From assembly GCF_029688735.1 (NCBI RefSeq), contig NZ_JARULD010000005.1, positions 124,001-188,000 of the forward strand: a stretch of DNA of 64,000 bases. Direction: 5' to 3'. Both the position numbers and the translations under genes were made by a program. The notes below the pieces were generated by a model. The model worked only from the letters and a program-made list of their open reading frames with translations. It did no database searches and was not told the origin of the DNA. Source of the stretch: Qipengyuania flavescens. Its GTDB lineage: Bacteria > Pseudomonadota > Alphaproteobacteria > Sphingomonadales > Sphingomonadaceae. The number at the start of each line of letters is the position of its first letter. The first letter of the stretch is position 1. Of the stretch, positions 7,421 to 16,382 are shown in pieces.

Positions 7421-8641
7421 ATGATCCGGCCTGCGCTTCCCTTGGTCGCCTTACTCGCACTCGGCGTGGCGGCTCTCTCACTGGAGCCACTCGGCGCGCA
7501 ATCGACGACCGAGTTCCGCACGGCGGGCGAAGCGCGCGAAGCGCTCGATGCCGCGCGGCAGCAGCAGCGCAATGCCAGGGCGCGTGGAGAACGGCTGGAG
7601 CAGCAGGCGGCCCGCTCGAGCGAGGCGGCGGAAAAGAAGGCCGCCGAGGCCGCCGCACTGGCGGCACGCGTCCAGCAGGCCGAAGCTGCGATCACTGCAG
7701 CAGAAGCGCGTCACGCCATTGCCATCCGGCAACGTCGCGCGCTCGACTCCCGTCTGGCGGAGCGCCGCGAACCTCTCATCCGGTTGACCGGTGCATTGCA
7801 GAGCATGTCGCGGAGACCGTTGACGCTCTCGGCCCTGCAACCGGGTTCGTTGCGTGACCTGGTACATACGCGCGCGGTCCTTGACAGCACGATCCCGCAA
7901 GTGCGCAAACGGACTGCAGCGCTGCGGTCGGAACTGGATCGCGCCCGGGCTCTCGAAGCCGAAGCGCGCGCTGCGCTGGTCGACCGCCGGCAGAGCGAGG
8001 CGGAGCTTGCCGCACGCCGCACCGAACTGGTCGCGGCCGCCCAGCGCGAGCGTCTGGTAGCACAACAGGCTTCCGGCGGCGCCGACCGCGAGGCGCAGCG
8101 CGCGCTCGTCCTCGCCGAGCAGGCCCGCGATTTGGATACTCTCGTCGGACAGCTCGAAGAAGCCGGATCGCTGCGTAGCGAACTGGCGGCCTTGCCCGGT
8201 CCGATCATCCGCCCCCCAAATCCTTCGCAGGCCAGCTTGTCCGCCACACCTTCACCGAGAGCAAGCGCCACCGCGCCGCCCGCACGTTATATACTGCCCG
8301 TCGCTGGGCGTGTTGCACGCGGGTTCGGAGAAAGCGGCGAGGGTGGTCCGCGCGAATCAGGCATCGTTCTCGTGACCCGGCCAAAGGCACAAGTCGTAGC
8401 TCCCGGGGCAGGCCGGGTCGTATTCGCCGGTCCCTATCGCGGGTACGGGCGGATCGCGATCGTCGAGCATGCCAATGGCTGGACCAGCCTGGTGACCGGA
8501 CTGGGATCTCTGGACGTGGATGTCGGTCAGGATGTAACGGCGGGGACGGCGCTCGGCCTCGCCGCATCTGGGTCGCAGGGCGTTTCGCTGGAGCTGCGCC
8601 GCGACGGCGAACCGGTGAACCCGCTCGACTATCTGCAATAG
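7421..8641 (+). CDS. EnvC-like murein hydrolase activator (degenerate LytM)
   Basis: Periplasmic coiled-coil protein. Signal peptide about 1-26 (LALGVAALSLEPLGAQ), a long Ala/Arg/Glu-rich coiled coil (about 30-250), a Pro/Ser/Ala linker (260-290) and a C-terminal M23-like domain. The fold landmarks PVAGRVARGFGE, VVAPGAGRVVFAGPYRGYGRIAIVEHANG and a final NPLDYL are present, but the zinc ligands are not: the HxxxD position reads ESGIV and the HxH position reads SLEL. As in E. coli EnvC, it is therefore probably an amidase activator rather than an enzyme. It sits in the rlmH-ctpA gene series, the common location of this family. Confidence 0.85.
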   Translation: MIRPALPLVALLALGVAALSLEPLGAQSTTEFRTAGEAREALDAARQQQRNARARGERLEQQAARSSEAAEKKAAEAAALAARVQQAEAAITAAEARHAIAIRQRRALDSRLAERREPLIRLTGALQSMSRRPLTLSALQPGSLRDLVHTRAVLDSTIPQVRKRTAALRSELDRARALEAEARAALVDRRQSEAELAARRTELVAAAQRERLVAQQASGGADREAQRALVLAEQARDLDTLVGQLEEAGSLRSELAALPGPIIRPPNPSQASLSATPSPRASATAPPARYILPVAGRVARGFGESGEGGPRESGIVLVTRPKAQVVAPGAGRVVFAGPYRGYGRIAIVEHANGWTSLVTGLGSLDVDVGQDVTAGTALGLAASGSQGVSLELRRDGEPVNPLDYLQ

Positions 8642-8742
8642 GCTTCCGTCGATTTCGGCTTCACTATTCTGCAATCGCCCGCTCATGTGGTATTAAGCGG
8701 GGCTGCGATAAGCCGCCACCGACAATTGGAGATACTCCGCCG

Positions 8743-10083
8743 ATGACAATCGCCGCCCTGCTACGTTCTGCCGCCCTCGTGACCGCCGTCGCGCTGATCC
8801 CCGCGACCACGGCGAGCATGGCGCAGGTCGAAGGCCGGGCGGGTCCGGAGTTCGCCAAGGTCATGGCGGTCTATCAACGCATCAAGGCGAGCTACGTCGA
8901 CCAGGTCGATGACGACAAGCTCATGCGCGGCATGATCGACGGAATGCTGACCTCGCTCGATCCGCATTCGGGCTATCTCGACGGCAGCGATCTCCAGCGG
9001 CTCGAGACCATGATCGACGGCAATTATTCCGGCCTCGGCCTGTCGGTCGTGATGGAAGATGGCGCGGTCAAGATCATCTCGCCTTTCCGCGGTAGCCCCG
9101 CCGACAAGGCCGGTCTGAAGGCGGGTGATTTCATCACGCATCTTGACGGCAAGCTGATCGTCGGCGGCAGCCTCGACGAGGCGGTGGCGCAGATGCGCGG
9201 GCCGGAAGGCACGTCGATCGGGCTGACCGTGTTCCGCCCCGGCCGTGACGAGCCGTTCGATGTGACTGTGACGCGCGGCGTGATCGAGCTCGAGCCCGTC
9301 ACATGGGAGCTCGAAAGCGGCAATATCGGCCATATCATGATCAACGAGTTCTCGCGTGACGTGGGCAGCGATGTCTTCGCGGCGTGGGAGGATTTGCAGA
9401 GCCAGGCCTCAGGACGCCTCAACGGGCTGGTCCTCGATCTGCGCTCCAACCCGGGCGGAAGCCTCGACGAGGCGGTGGCGCTGTCCGATCTCTTCCTCAC
9501 CGAAGGGCGCATCGTTTCGCAGCGCGGCCGTGCGCGGGGCGAGAATATCTATTACGACGCCGAAACGGTATTCCGCGGCGACATCGCGCAGGACGTACCG
9601 ATCATCGTGCTGATCGACGAAGGTTCGGCTTCGGCCTCGGAAATCGTCGCCGGGGCGCTGAAGGACCATCGCCGCGCGATCGTCATGGGCCAGCGCAGCT
9701 TCGGCAAGGGCAGCGTGCAATCGCTCCTCCCGCTCGGCCGCGATGCCGCGCTTAAGCTGACGACGGCGCGCTACTACACGCCGTCAGGTCACTCGGTGCA
9801 GGAAGGCGGCATCAAGCCGGACATCGCCGTGCCGCAGTTGTCGGACCCGGACCTGGCGAAGAAATCGCGCTTCACCGTGCGCGAGTCGGACTTGCGCGGC
9901 CATCTGGTCAACGAAGCGGGACTTGCTGACGAGGCGATGGAGCGCGACCAGCGCGACGATCCGCGGTTTCAGCTGACCGCCGAGGAACTCGAAGAGCAGG
10001 GGATCGAGGATTTCCAGCTGCATTATGCGCTGGAGACGCTTCGCCGCACCTCGCCGAACACGGTTGCCCGCCGCGCCAACTAG
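8743..10083 (+). CDS. ctpA: S41 carboxyl-terminal processing protease (CtpA)
   Basis: Periplasmic serine protease with a Ser/Lys dyad that trims or degrades envelope proteins. Signal peptide 1-27 (ending TASMAQ), a helical N-terminal region with SLDPHSGYL, a PDZ domain (about 85-170, GLGLSVVMEDGAVKIISP), then the peptidase core with LVLDLRSNPGGSLDEAV, catalytic serine within GSASASEI (294-301) and catalytic lysine K322 (SFGKGSVQ). The length (446 aa) is standard. It is preceded by a 101-bp gap that may hold its own promoter and is followed 15 bp later by dsbB. Regulation by the neighbouring EnvC-like protein is a reasonable inference from synteny, not seen in sequence. Confidence 0.92.
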   Translation: MTIAALLRSAALVTAVALIPATTASMAQVEGRAGPEFAKVMAVYQRIKASYVDQVDDDKLMRGMIDGMLTSLDPHSGYLDGSDLQRLETMIDGNYSGLGLSVVMEDGAVKIISPFRGSPADKAGLKAGDFITHLDGKLIVGGSLDEAVAQMRGPEGTSIGLTVFRPGRDEPFDVTVTRGVIELEPVTWELESGNIGHIMINEFSRDVGSDVFAAWEDLQSQASGRLNGLVLDLRSNPGGSLDEAVALSDLFLTEGRIVSQRGRARGENIYYDAETVFRGDIAQDVPIIVLIDEGSASASEIVAGALKDHRRAIVMGQRSFGKGSVQSLLPLGRDAALKLTTARYYTPSGHSVQEGGIKPDIAVPQLSDPDLAKKSRFTVRESDLRGHLVNEAGLADEAMERDQRDDPRFQLTAEELEEQGIEDFQLHYALETLRRTSPNTVARRAN

Positions 10084-10098
10084 GCTAAACGACTGGGT

Positions 10099-10575
10099 AT
10101 GAGCCTGTCTCCATCATCGCGGCTGGCCCGCGTGCTGGCCATTGCGGTCCCGGCGCTGCTGCTGGGCGGAGCCTACGTCTCCCAATACGGCTTTGGCCTG
10201 TACCCGTGCGAAATGTGCTGGTGGCAGCGCTGGCCGCATTTCGCTGCGGTCGGGCTCGCTCTGCTGGCGTTCCTCGCTCCGCCGCAGCGGTTCTGGACCG
10301 GCCTCGCGGCGATCGCCATCCTCGTCTCCGGCGGGATCGGGCTGTTCCATGCCGGTGTCGAATACGGTTGGTGGGAGGGGATCACCTCCTGTGCGGCCAC
10401 GGTCACGAGCGGGGGCGGAAGCGCGCTCGACGATATCATGAATGCTCCGCTGACGCGCTGCGACGAACCGGCCTGGACGCTGTTCGGGATCAGCCTGGCG
10501 GGCTACAACTTCCTCATCTCTACTGCAGCCGGCATTGCCATTCTCGCCCTGCTGGCAAAGGATCGCCGCGTATGA
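10099..10575 (+). CDS. dsbB: Disulfide bond formation protein B (DsbB)
   Basis: Four-helix inner-membrane oxidoreductase that reoxidises DsbA and passes electrons to ubiquinone. First periplasmic cysteine pair C37-E-M-C40 follows the first helix (YPCEMCWWQRWPHF); the second pair C98 and C121 lies in the long second loop (GITSCAATV and LTRCDEPAW). Four hydrophobic segments are readable. The stop codon overlaps the ATG of coq7 (ATGA), so the two are translationally coupled; the shared link is the quinone pool. Confidence 0.9.
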   Translation: MSLSPSSRLARVLAIAVPALLLGGAYVSQYGFGLYPCEMCWWQRWPHFAAVGLALLAFLAPPQRFWTGLAAIAILVSGGIGLFHAGVEYGWWEGITSCAATVTSGGGSALDDIMNAPLTRCDEPAWTLFGISLAGYNFLISTAAGIAILALLAKDRRV

Positions 10576-11111
10576 CTCCAATCTCGAAAAAGGTCCCCGA
10601 CCACATCGCCCGCATGATTCGTGTCGATCAGGCCGGAGAATTCGGCGCGACGCGTATCTACGCCGGCCAGCTCGCCGTGATGGGCGACCGTGGCCCCGAC
10701 TCCGCAGAGATAGCCGGCATGGCCGAGCAGGAAGCCGGACACCGCGAGAAGTTCGATGAACTGATGGCGCGCCGCGGCGTACGACCTACCATTTTGCAGC
10801 CGTTCTGGGATCGCGCCGGTTTCGCGCTGGGCGCCGTGACCGCGCTGATCGGGCCCGAAGCCGCTATGGCCTGCACCGCCGCAGTCGAGACCGAGATCGA
10901 CGATCACTATTCACGCCAGCTCGACCGGCTGATGGAAACCGGCGAAGATCCGGAGCTCGCCGCCATGATCGAGGAATTCCGCGAAGACGAACGCGAACAC
11001 CGTGACGCCGCGCTGGCCGCAGGGGCCGAGCGCGCACCGGCCTATCCGGTGCTCTCCGCAGTCATCCGTGCAGGCTGCCGCGCCGCGATCGGCATTTCGC
11101 AGCGCATCTGA
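10572..11111 (+). CDS. coq7: Demethoxyubiquinone hydroxylase (COQ7 family)
   Basis: Di-iron monooxygenase that hydroxylates 2-polyprenyl-3-methyl-6-methoxy-1,4-benzoquinol in ubiquinone synthesis. The carboxylate/histidine ligand pattern is complete: E23 (AGEFGATRIY), E54-x-x-H57 (EAGHREKFD), E106 (VETEIDDHY) and E140-x-x-H143 (EDEREHRDAA). The start is the ATG that overlaps the dsbB stop; 179 aa is typical for bacterial single-domain COQ7. This organism thus uses the di-iron rather than only the flavin (UbiF) route for this step. Confidence 0.92.
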   Translation: MTPISKKVPDHIARMIRVDQAGEFGATRIYAGQLAVMGDRGPDSAEIAGMAEQEAGHREKFDELMARRGVRPTILQPFWDRAGFALGAVTALIGPEAAMACTAAVETEIDDHYSRQLDRLMETGEDPELAAMIEEFREDEREHRDAALAAGAERAPAYPVLSAVIRAGCRAAIGISQRI

Positions 11112-11199
11112 GGGAACATCGCAGGCGTTTCGCGCGCTTCATAGACAGTTCACCGGCGCGCGCGCCCTATGTGCGCCACACACGTTCCGAGAGGCCATG

Positions 11200-11823
11200 A
11201 TGACCAGACTGCTTACCCCGATCGCTTCCGCAGCCGCTCTTGCCGCCGCCATCGTGGCCGCGCCCGTTGCGGCGCAGACCCCGGTCGAGACCGGCGACGA
11301 CAGCTACAACATGGTCATCGTCTACGGCGACGACCAATGCCCGGAAAGCACAGGCGATGTCATCGTCGTCTGCGCACGCAAGGATGAAAACGAGCGCTAT
11401 CGGATCCCCGAGCGCCTGCGCTTCTCCGACGATCCGGCGAATCAGGCGTGGGCCGAGCGGGTCGAACAGCTCGAATATGTCGGCGCATCGGGCATCATGT
11501 CCTGCTCGCCGACCGGCGCGGGCGGCTTCACCGGTTGCACCCAGGAACTTATCCGCGAGGCTTACGCGGATCGGGAAAATTCCTCCGAAGTCCGCTTCGG
11601 CCAGCTCGTCGCCGAAGCGCGGGCCGAACGGCTCGAGGGCATCGATGCCGAAGCCGCTGCCGAGCAGGAGCGGGTCGAGATGATCGAGCGCGAATACATG
11701 GAACGGCTCGAACGCGAACGCGCCGGTGTCGCACCGGGCGAGGCTACCGAAACGCCCGATCCCGTGATCGAGACGGACGGCGACCGCGAAGTCGAAGACC
11801 TGGCGCGCCCGCCCGAAGGCTGA
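11200..11823 (+). CDS. Exported protein of unknown function
   Basis: I do not recognise a named family. The protein (207 aa) has a clear signal peptide (MTRLLTPIASAAALAAAIVAAPVAAQ) and therefore acts in the periplasm. The mature part contains two cysteine pairs (DQCPESTGDVIVVCARK and ISC/GCT near SGIMSCSPTGAGGFTGCTQ) that could form disulfides, followed by a highly charged Glu/Arg helix and an acidic tail. ATG 11200 lies 5 nt after GAGAGG; ATG 11197 is adjacent. It follows coq7 by 88 bp and faces fabI, and may be transcribed with dsbB-coq7; DsbB would be relevant to its cysteines. Confidence 0.7.
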   Translation: MTRLLTPIASAAALAAAIVAAPVAAQTPVETGDDSYNMVIVYGDDQCPESTGDVIVVCARKDENERYRIPERLRFSDDPANQAWAERVEQLEYVGASGIMSCSPTGAGGFTGCTQELIREAYADRENSSEVRFGQLVAEARAERLEGIDAEAAAEQERVEMIEREYMERLERERAGVAPGEATETPDPVIETDGDREVEDLARPPEG

Positions 11824-11838
11824 GCGCGCATTTTTGGT

Positions 11839-12648
11839 TCAGCCCTTGTCGAGGGCGATATCCGGCGCGTCTTCCTGTTTCATGCCGACGACGTGATAAC
11901 CGGCGTCGACATGGTGAGTCTCGCCGGTCACGCCCGATGACAGGTCGGACAGGAAATAGAGGCCCGATCCGCCGACATCCTCGATCGTGATATTGCGCCG
12001 TAGCGGCGAGTTCAGCTCGTTCCACTTCAAGATATAACGGAAATCGCCGATCCCGCTCGCCGCCAGCGTCTTGACGGGCCCAGCACTGATCGCATTCACG
12101 CGAATATTCTGCGGGCCAAGGTCATTGGCAAGATACTGCACGCTGGTCTCGAGCGCCGCCTTGGCGACACCCATGACATTGTAATGCGGTATGACCTTTT
12201 CCGCGCCGTAATAGGTCAGCGTGACGATCGAGCCACCGTCCGGCATCATCTCCGCGGCCCGCTTGGTCACCGCCACCAGGGAATAGGCGGAGATATTCAT
12301 CGTCATCAGGAAATTGTCGAGGCTGGTGTCGACGTATTTGCCGCGCAGCTCGCTCTTGTCGGAAAAGCCGATGGCGTGGACGACGAAATCGATCGTGTCC
12401 CAGCGCGATTTCAGTGTGTCGAACGCCCGGTCGAGCGCTTCCATGTCGGATACGTCGCATTCGAATACGAAGTCGCTGCCGAGCTGCTCGGCAAGCGGGC
12501 CGACGCGCTTTTTCAGCGCCTCGCCCTGATAGGAAAACGCAAGCTCCGCGCCGTGCTCGGCGAGCTTCTTGGCAATGCCCCAGGCCAGCGACTTGTCGTT
12601 GGCAAGGCCCATGATCAGCCCGCGTTTGCCCTGCATCAATCCGCTCAT
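11839..12648 (-). CDS. fabI: Enoyl-[acyl-carrier-protein] reductase (NADH), FabI
   Basis: Catalyses the last step of each fatty-acid elongation cycle in the cytoplasm. SDR fold with the FabI-type nucleotide site GLIMGLANDKSLAWGIAKKL (residues 10-29), catalytic Tyr/Lys spaced as Y156-x6-K163 (HYNVMGVAKAALE) and upstream Y146/Y147 (TLTYYGAEK). Length 269 aa is normal. Its ATG overlaps the stop of the YihY gene by 4 nt, placing it last in a J-domain protein-yihY-fabI unit. The C-terminus is followed after 15 bp by the convergent exported protein. Confidence 0.94.
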   Translation of the reverse strand: MSGLMQGKRGLIMGLANDKSLAWGIAKKLAEHGAELAFSYQGEALKKRVGPLAEQLGSDFVFECDVSDMEALDRAFDTLKSRWDTIDFVVHAIGFSDKSELRGKYVDTSLDNFLMTMNISAYSLVAVTKRAAEMMPDGGSIVTLTYYGAEKVIPHYNVMGVAKAALETSVQYLANDLGPQNIRVNAISAGPVKTLAASGIGDFRYILKWNELNSPLRRNITIEDVGGSGLYFLSDLSSGVTGETHHVDAGYHVVGMKQEDAPDIALDKG

Positions 12649-13664
12649 GCCGTGCCCTCTTCTTCCGCTTCCTTCGCCAGTTCCGCCCGTCTCCGGTCGT
12701 CAGCCTGGCCGATGGTGTTCATTTCCTCTTCCGGCGTCTCCGCGAGCGCCGCGTTCAGTTCCGCGCCGATAACCACGCCGAGGCCGACAAGCCAGAAAAA
12801 GAACAGCGCGATCATGATCCCGGCCAGGCTGCCGTAGGTGAGATTGTAGGTGAAGAAACTGCGCAGCACCAAGGGTAGCAGGGTCGTCACCAGGATCCAC
12901 CAGACGGTCGTGAACAGCACGCCGGGCCATTTCGGATAGCGGCGCGCGCGGTACCGCGACGGGGTCAGCGTGTAGAAGATGAGATAAAGCGAACCGAACA
13001 GGCCCAGTGCCGGAATGATGCGCGAAAGGCGCAAATCGCTGACCCTGTCGACGAGGTCGGGGAAATAGGCCTCGATCACTTGCTGCGCCGCCCCGATCGC
13101 AATCTGCGCGATAAGGGAAAGCATCAACAGCAGTACCGCGCCCAGAATTACGCCCGACGAGAACAGCCGGTATTTCCAGAAGGCGTGGGTCAGCTTGGTG
13201 CCGTAGGCGCGGCGCAGGATGTCGCGGATCGTCTCGATCAGGCTGCCGACCGTCCACAGCGCCACGGCGGCACCGGCCCACAGCAGCCACCCGCTGCGCG
13301 AATTGATGACGTCGCGCGCGACCGGCTCGATGACGTTGCCGACACTGGGCGGCAGGGTCACGAGGATGGCGTTGATCGATGCGGCGCGGTCGCTTTCCTC
13401 GCCGATCAGCGAGAACAGCGCTGCCCCGAGAATGAAAAACGGGAAGATCGAGAACATCGCCAGATAGGCGAGGTTGCCCGCGTGAATAAAGCCGTCGTTG
13501 AAGGTGCCGACGGCCGTGCGCTTGGCGACTTCCCAGGCCCGCGTCCCGGGCCCAACCCGCTCGACCACGCGGCCGCGCAAGGTCGCCGCGTGCTGGCGGC
13601 GTGCTTCGGGGGACAGCGACTGGACTTCGCGCTCTTCCTCGCTTGGAAGATCGTTTGCACTCAA
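12645..13664 (-). CDS. YihY/BrkB family inner-membrane protein
   Basis: Integral membrane protein of the YihY (formerly RNase BN/BrkB) family; the biochemical role is unsettled, with transport suggested. About six hydrophobic segments are visible, including GNLAYLAMFSIFPFFILGAALF, the family-typical LWTVGSLIETIRDILRRAYGT region, FTTVWWILVTTLLPLVLRSF and IMIALFFFWLVGLGVVIGAELNA. The C-terminus is charged (RRRAELAKEAEEEGTA). I place the start at TTG 13664, just after the J-domain gene stop; the frame stays open upstream, so the start is tentative. It is coupled to fabI by a 4-nt overlap. Confidence 0.82.
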   Translation of the reverse strand: MSANDLPSEEEREVQSLSPEARRQHAATLRGRVVERVGPGTRAWEVAKRTAVGTFNDGFIHAGNLAYLAMFSIFPFFILGAALFSLIGEESDRAASINAILVTLPPSVGNVIEPVARDVINSRSGWLLWAGAAVALWTVGSLIETIRDILRRAYGTKLTHAFWKYRLFSSGVILGAVLLLMLSLIAQIAIGAAQQVIEAYFPDLVDRVSDLRLSRIIPALGLFGSLYLIFYTLTPSRYRARRYPKWPGVLFTTVWWILVTTLLPLVLRSFFTYNLTYGSLAGIMIALFFFWLVGLGVVIGAELNAALAETPEEEMNTIGQADDRRRAELAKEAEEEGTA

Positions 13665-13668
13665 ACGG

Positions 13669-14628
13669 CTACACCCCGAGCTTGCTGCGTGGGTCGCTGT
13701 CGTCCTTCCAGCCTTCGAGCCGCTTGGCAAGCTCCGCGAGATCGCCGGGCAGCTGGATTTCCAGCGTGACGAGCTGGTCGCCGCGGGTTCCGTTCTTCCT
13801 GGTGAAGCCTTTGCCCTTCAGGCGCAGCACCGTGCCGCCGTCCGTGCCGGGTTTGATCGTCATCATCACGGGGCCGTCGACCGTGGGCACGCGCACTTTG
13901 CCGCCATTTACCGCCTCGTCGAGCGTGATCGGCAGGTCGAAGCGCACATCGTCGCCATCGCGCTTGTAGAGCTTGTGCCGGTCGATCTCGATCGTGACGA
14001 GCCCGTCGCCGGCACCGCCCGGTCCCTGCTCGCCTTTGCCCTTCAGGCGCATCTGGGTGCCGTTCTCGACCCCCTTGGGCAGCTTGAGATCGATGGTCTT
14101 GCCGTCGGCCAGCGTAATGCGCTGGTCCTTCAGCGTCGCCGCTTCGACGAAGGGGACGCGCAGGCGATAGCCGATGTCCGATCCTTTGGGGGGCGGGGCA
14201 CGGCGACCTCCGCCGAAAGGTCCGCCGCCCATGCCGGACGATCGCGCCCTGCCGCCGCCGAACAGGCCTTCGAATATATCGCCGAGATCGGCTTCCTGTC
14301 CGAATCCCTGGAAATCCTCGGCGCGATAGCCACGCTGCCCGCCACCGCCGCCGAAGCCGCCACCCCCGCCCATACCGGCGAAGGGATTGGCCGGGTTGCC
14401 ATCGGCATCGATCTCGCCGCGGTCGAACTGGGCGCGCTTGTCCTTGTCGGACAACAGATCGTAAGCCTGCGTGACCTGGCTGAACCGCTCAGAAGCCTGC
14501 GGATTGTCCTTGTTGCGGTCGGGGTGGAGCTCCTTCGCCAGCTTGCGATAGGCGCTCTTGATGTCCTTCTCCGACGCGCCGCGGGCGACGCCGAGAGTGG
14601 AATAGGGATCGCGGGAATTGGTAGCCAT
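13669..14628 (-). CDS. J-domain co-chaperone, CbpA-like (DnaJ C-terminal domain, no zinc finger)
   Basis: Stimulates DnaK ATPase and presents substrates. The J-domain occupies residues 6-70 with the HPD motif at 35-37 (ELHPDRNKDNP). A Gly/Phe-rich linker with long Gly runs (about 85-150) follows, then two beta-barrel substrate domains (GYRLRVPFVEAATL... and DVRFDLPITLDEAVNGGKVRVPT). The CxxCxGxG repeats of type I DnaJ are absent, so this is a type II, CbpA-like protein rather than the main DnaJ. TTG 14631 directly precedes the chosen ATG. It is first of three genes and divergent from pdxH. Confidence 0.88.
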   Translation of the reverse strand: MATNSRDPYSTLGVARGASEKDIKSAYRKLAKELHPDRNKDNPQASERFSQVTQAYDLLSDKDKRAQFDRGEIDADGNPANPFAGMGGGGGFGGGGGQRGYRAEDFQGFGQEADLGDIFEGLFGGGRARSSGMGGGPFGGGRRAPPPKGSDIGYRLRVPFVEAATLKDQRITLADGKTIDLKLPKGVENGTQMRLKGKGEQGPGGAGDGLVTIEIDRHKLYKRDGDDVRFDLPITLDEAVNGGKVRVPTVDGPVMMTIKPGTDGGTVLRLKGKGFTRKNGTRGDQLVTLEIQLPGDLAELAKRLEGWKDDSDPRSKLGV

Positions 14629-14812
14629 CAAGCGTGTTAGCTAGGTGCAACAGCGCTTCCGCGCAAGCGCGAGTGGTTCCCCACGCGGACGGATGCGGTT
14701 AGGGGATGGCCGATGCGCAGCGATTGTCTCCATAATGCGAACCTGTTTTGCCCCAAACGGGCGCGCATGCGTTTTGCTCCTGAACCGACTCCCATTGCCT
14801 AGGACCAGCCCG

Positions 14813-15436
14813 ATGCAGACCGACGAAAGTGCTATTCCCAAGGCGGATCCTTTTTCGCTGTTCGAGGTGTGGTTCGGCGAGGCCAAGGCGAGCGAGCCGA
14901 ACGATCCCAACGCCATGGCGCTTGCCACGGCCACCGCCGACGGGATGCCGTCGGTCCGGATGGTGCTGCTGAAAGCGCGCGGCGTCGACCAGGGCGAGGG
15001 CGGCGGGTTCGTCTTCTATACCAATGCCGAAAGCCGCAAGGGCGAGCAGATTCGCGCCAACATGCGCGCTGCGCTGCTGTTCCACTGGAAGAGCTTGCGC
15101 CGCCAGATCCGCATCGAAGGCCCGCTGGAAGAGGTCGATCCTGCACAGGCCGACGACTATTTTCATTCCCGCCCCCGCCCCTCGCAGATCGGCTCGGCCG
15201 CCAGCGACCAGTCGCGCCCCTTGCCGGACCGGCAAGTCTATCTCGACCGGGTGGCCGCACTGGAGGAACGCTATCCCGAGGGCGATATCCCGCGCCCGTC
15301 GCACTGGACCGGCTTCCGGCTGAGTCCGCGCCGGATCGAATTCTGGCAGGACCGCGAATATCGTCTGCACGACCGGCGGCTGTTCACGCGGAGCAGCGCG
15401 ACGGAAGCGTGGGACGACACGCTGCTTTATCCATGA
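14813..15436 (+). CDS. pdxH: Pyridoxamine 5'-phosphate oxidase
   Basis: FMN-dependent oxidase producing pyridoxal 5'-phosphate. Family blocks are present: PNAMALATATADGMPSVRMVLLK, GGGFVFYTNAESRKGEQIRAN, AALLFHWKSLRRQIRIEG, FHSRPRPSQIGSAASDQS and the C-terminal WTGFRLSPRRIEFWQDREYRLHDR. The ATG at 14813 has AGGA 8 nt upstream and gives the usual 207 aa; the frame is open farther upstream but without homology. It is followed after 10 bp by a cation efflux gene, giving a pdxH-CDF-PhzF unit. Confidence 0.93.
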   Translation: MQTDESAIPKADPFSLFEVWFGEAKASEPNDPNAMALATATADGMPSVRMVLLKARGVDQGEGGGFVFYTNAESRKGEQIRANMRAALLFHWKSLRRQIRIEGPLEEVDPAQADDYFHSRPRPSQIGSAASDQSRPLPDRQVYLDRVAALEERYPEGDIPRPSHWTGFRLSPRRIEFWQDREYRLHDRRLFTRSSATEAWDDTLLYP

Positions 15437-15446
15437 AGCAATATTG

Positions 15447-16382
15447 ATGACCGACGACCGCACCCGACTCGCCCGCAGCGCAGCATTCGCCTCTATCACG
15501 GTGGCGGTGATCCTGGTTGCGCTGAAAAGCTGGGCGAGCTGGCGAACCGGATCGACTGCCATGCTCGGCAGCCTTGCCGATTCCGCGCTCGATCTGATCG
15601 CGAGTATCGCGACGCTGACCGGCGTGTGGATCGCGTCCATGCCGGCGGACGAGGATCACCGGTTCGGCCATGGCAAGGCGGAAGCGCTGGCAGCGATCTT
15701 CCAGGTCATGCTGATTGCATTGTCGGCTTTCGGAATCGCGGCCCGTGCGATCATGCAATTGTCCGGTCAGGTCGAAACTGCGGCAGCCGAAGAGGGGATC
15801 GCCGTCTCGCTGATCGCCATCGTTCTGACGTTCGCGCTGCTGGCGTGGCAGCGCTATGTGGTGAACAGGACGCGCAGTCTCGCGATCCAGACCGATCACC
15901 TGCACTACAAGTCCGATCTGCTGCTCAATCTCGCGGTGATCTCCGCGCTCGCGCTCGACCAGTTTGCAGCGCTTGGCATTGCCGATCCGCTCTTCGGCCT
16001 CGCCATCGCCGCATGGCTGGCATGGGGCGCATGGCGAGGGGCGAGCGATGCGGTCGACGACCTGATGGATCGCGAATGGCCCGAGGACAAGCGGCTCGCC
16101 TTCGTCGAAGCGGCGGCCCGGCATCCCGAGCTCACCAACCTGCACGATCTGCGCACCCGCACCAGCGGCCACCGCGATTTCGCGCAATTCCATGTCGACC
16201 TGCCGCCGATCATGACGGTGGAGGAAGCGCATGACATTATCGAGCGGGTGGAAGCCGACCTGTGCCAGCGCTTCCCGGGGCTCGAATTGCTGATCCATAT
16301 CGATCCCCAGGGTCATGTCGACGAGCCGGACAATCCGCTGGTCGAGGACAACGAATTCGCCAAGCTGGAGAAAGATGCATGA
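15447..16382 (+). CDS. Cation diffusion facilitator transporter (FieF-like)
   Basis: Six-helix inner-membrane exporter of divalent metal (Zn, Fe, Cd or similar) by proton antiport. The transport-site aspartates are visible in TM2 (SLADSALDLIAS) and the H-x3-D site in TM5 (LHYKSDLLLNL), as in E. coli FieF. The C-terminal cytoplasmic ferredoxin-like domain (about 215-300) contains HDLRTRTSGHRDFAQFHVDLP and the metal-binding HDIIERVEADL. ATG 15447 is preceded by an in-frame TTG. It overlaps the following PhzF gene by 4 nt (ATGA). Metal specificity cannot be read with confidence. Confidence 0.9.
   Translation: MTDDRTRLARSAAFASITVAVILVALKSWASWRTGSTAMLGSLADSALDLIASIATLTGVWIASMPADEDHRFGHGKAEALAAIFQVMLIALSAFGIAARAIMQLSGQVETAAAEEGIAVSLIAIVLTFALLAWQRYVVNRTRSLAIQTDHLHYKSDLLLNLAVISALALDQFAALGIADPLFGLAIAAWLAWGAWRGASDAVDDLMDREWPEDKRLAFVEAAARHPELTNLHDLRTRTSGHRDFAQFHVDLPPIMTVEEAHDIIERVEADLCQRFPGLELLIHIDPQGHVDEPDNPLVEDNEFAKLEKDA

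Noticed and set aside
14130..14408. Glycine-rich stretches in the J-domain protein and CsgG-like protein as repeats
   Set aside because: They are normal G/F-linker or strand-rich segments of the families, not DNA repeats.
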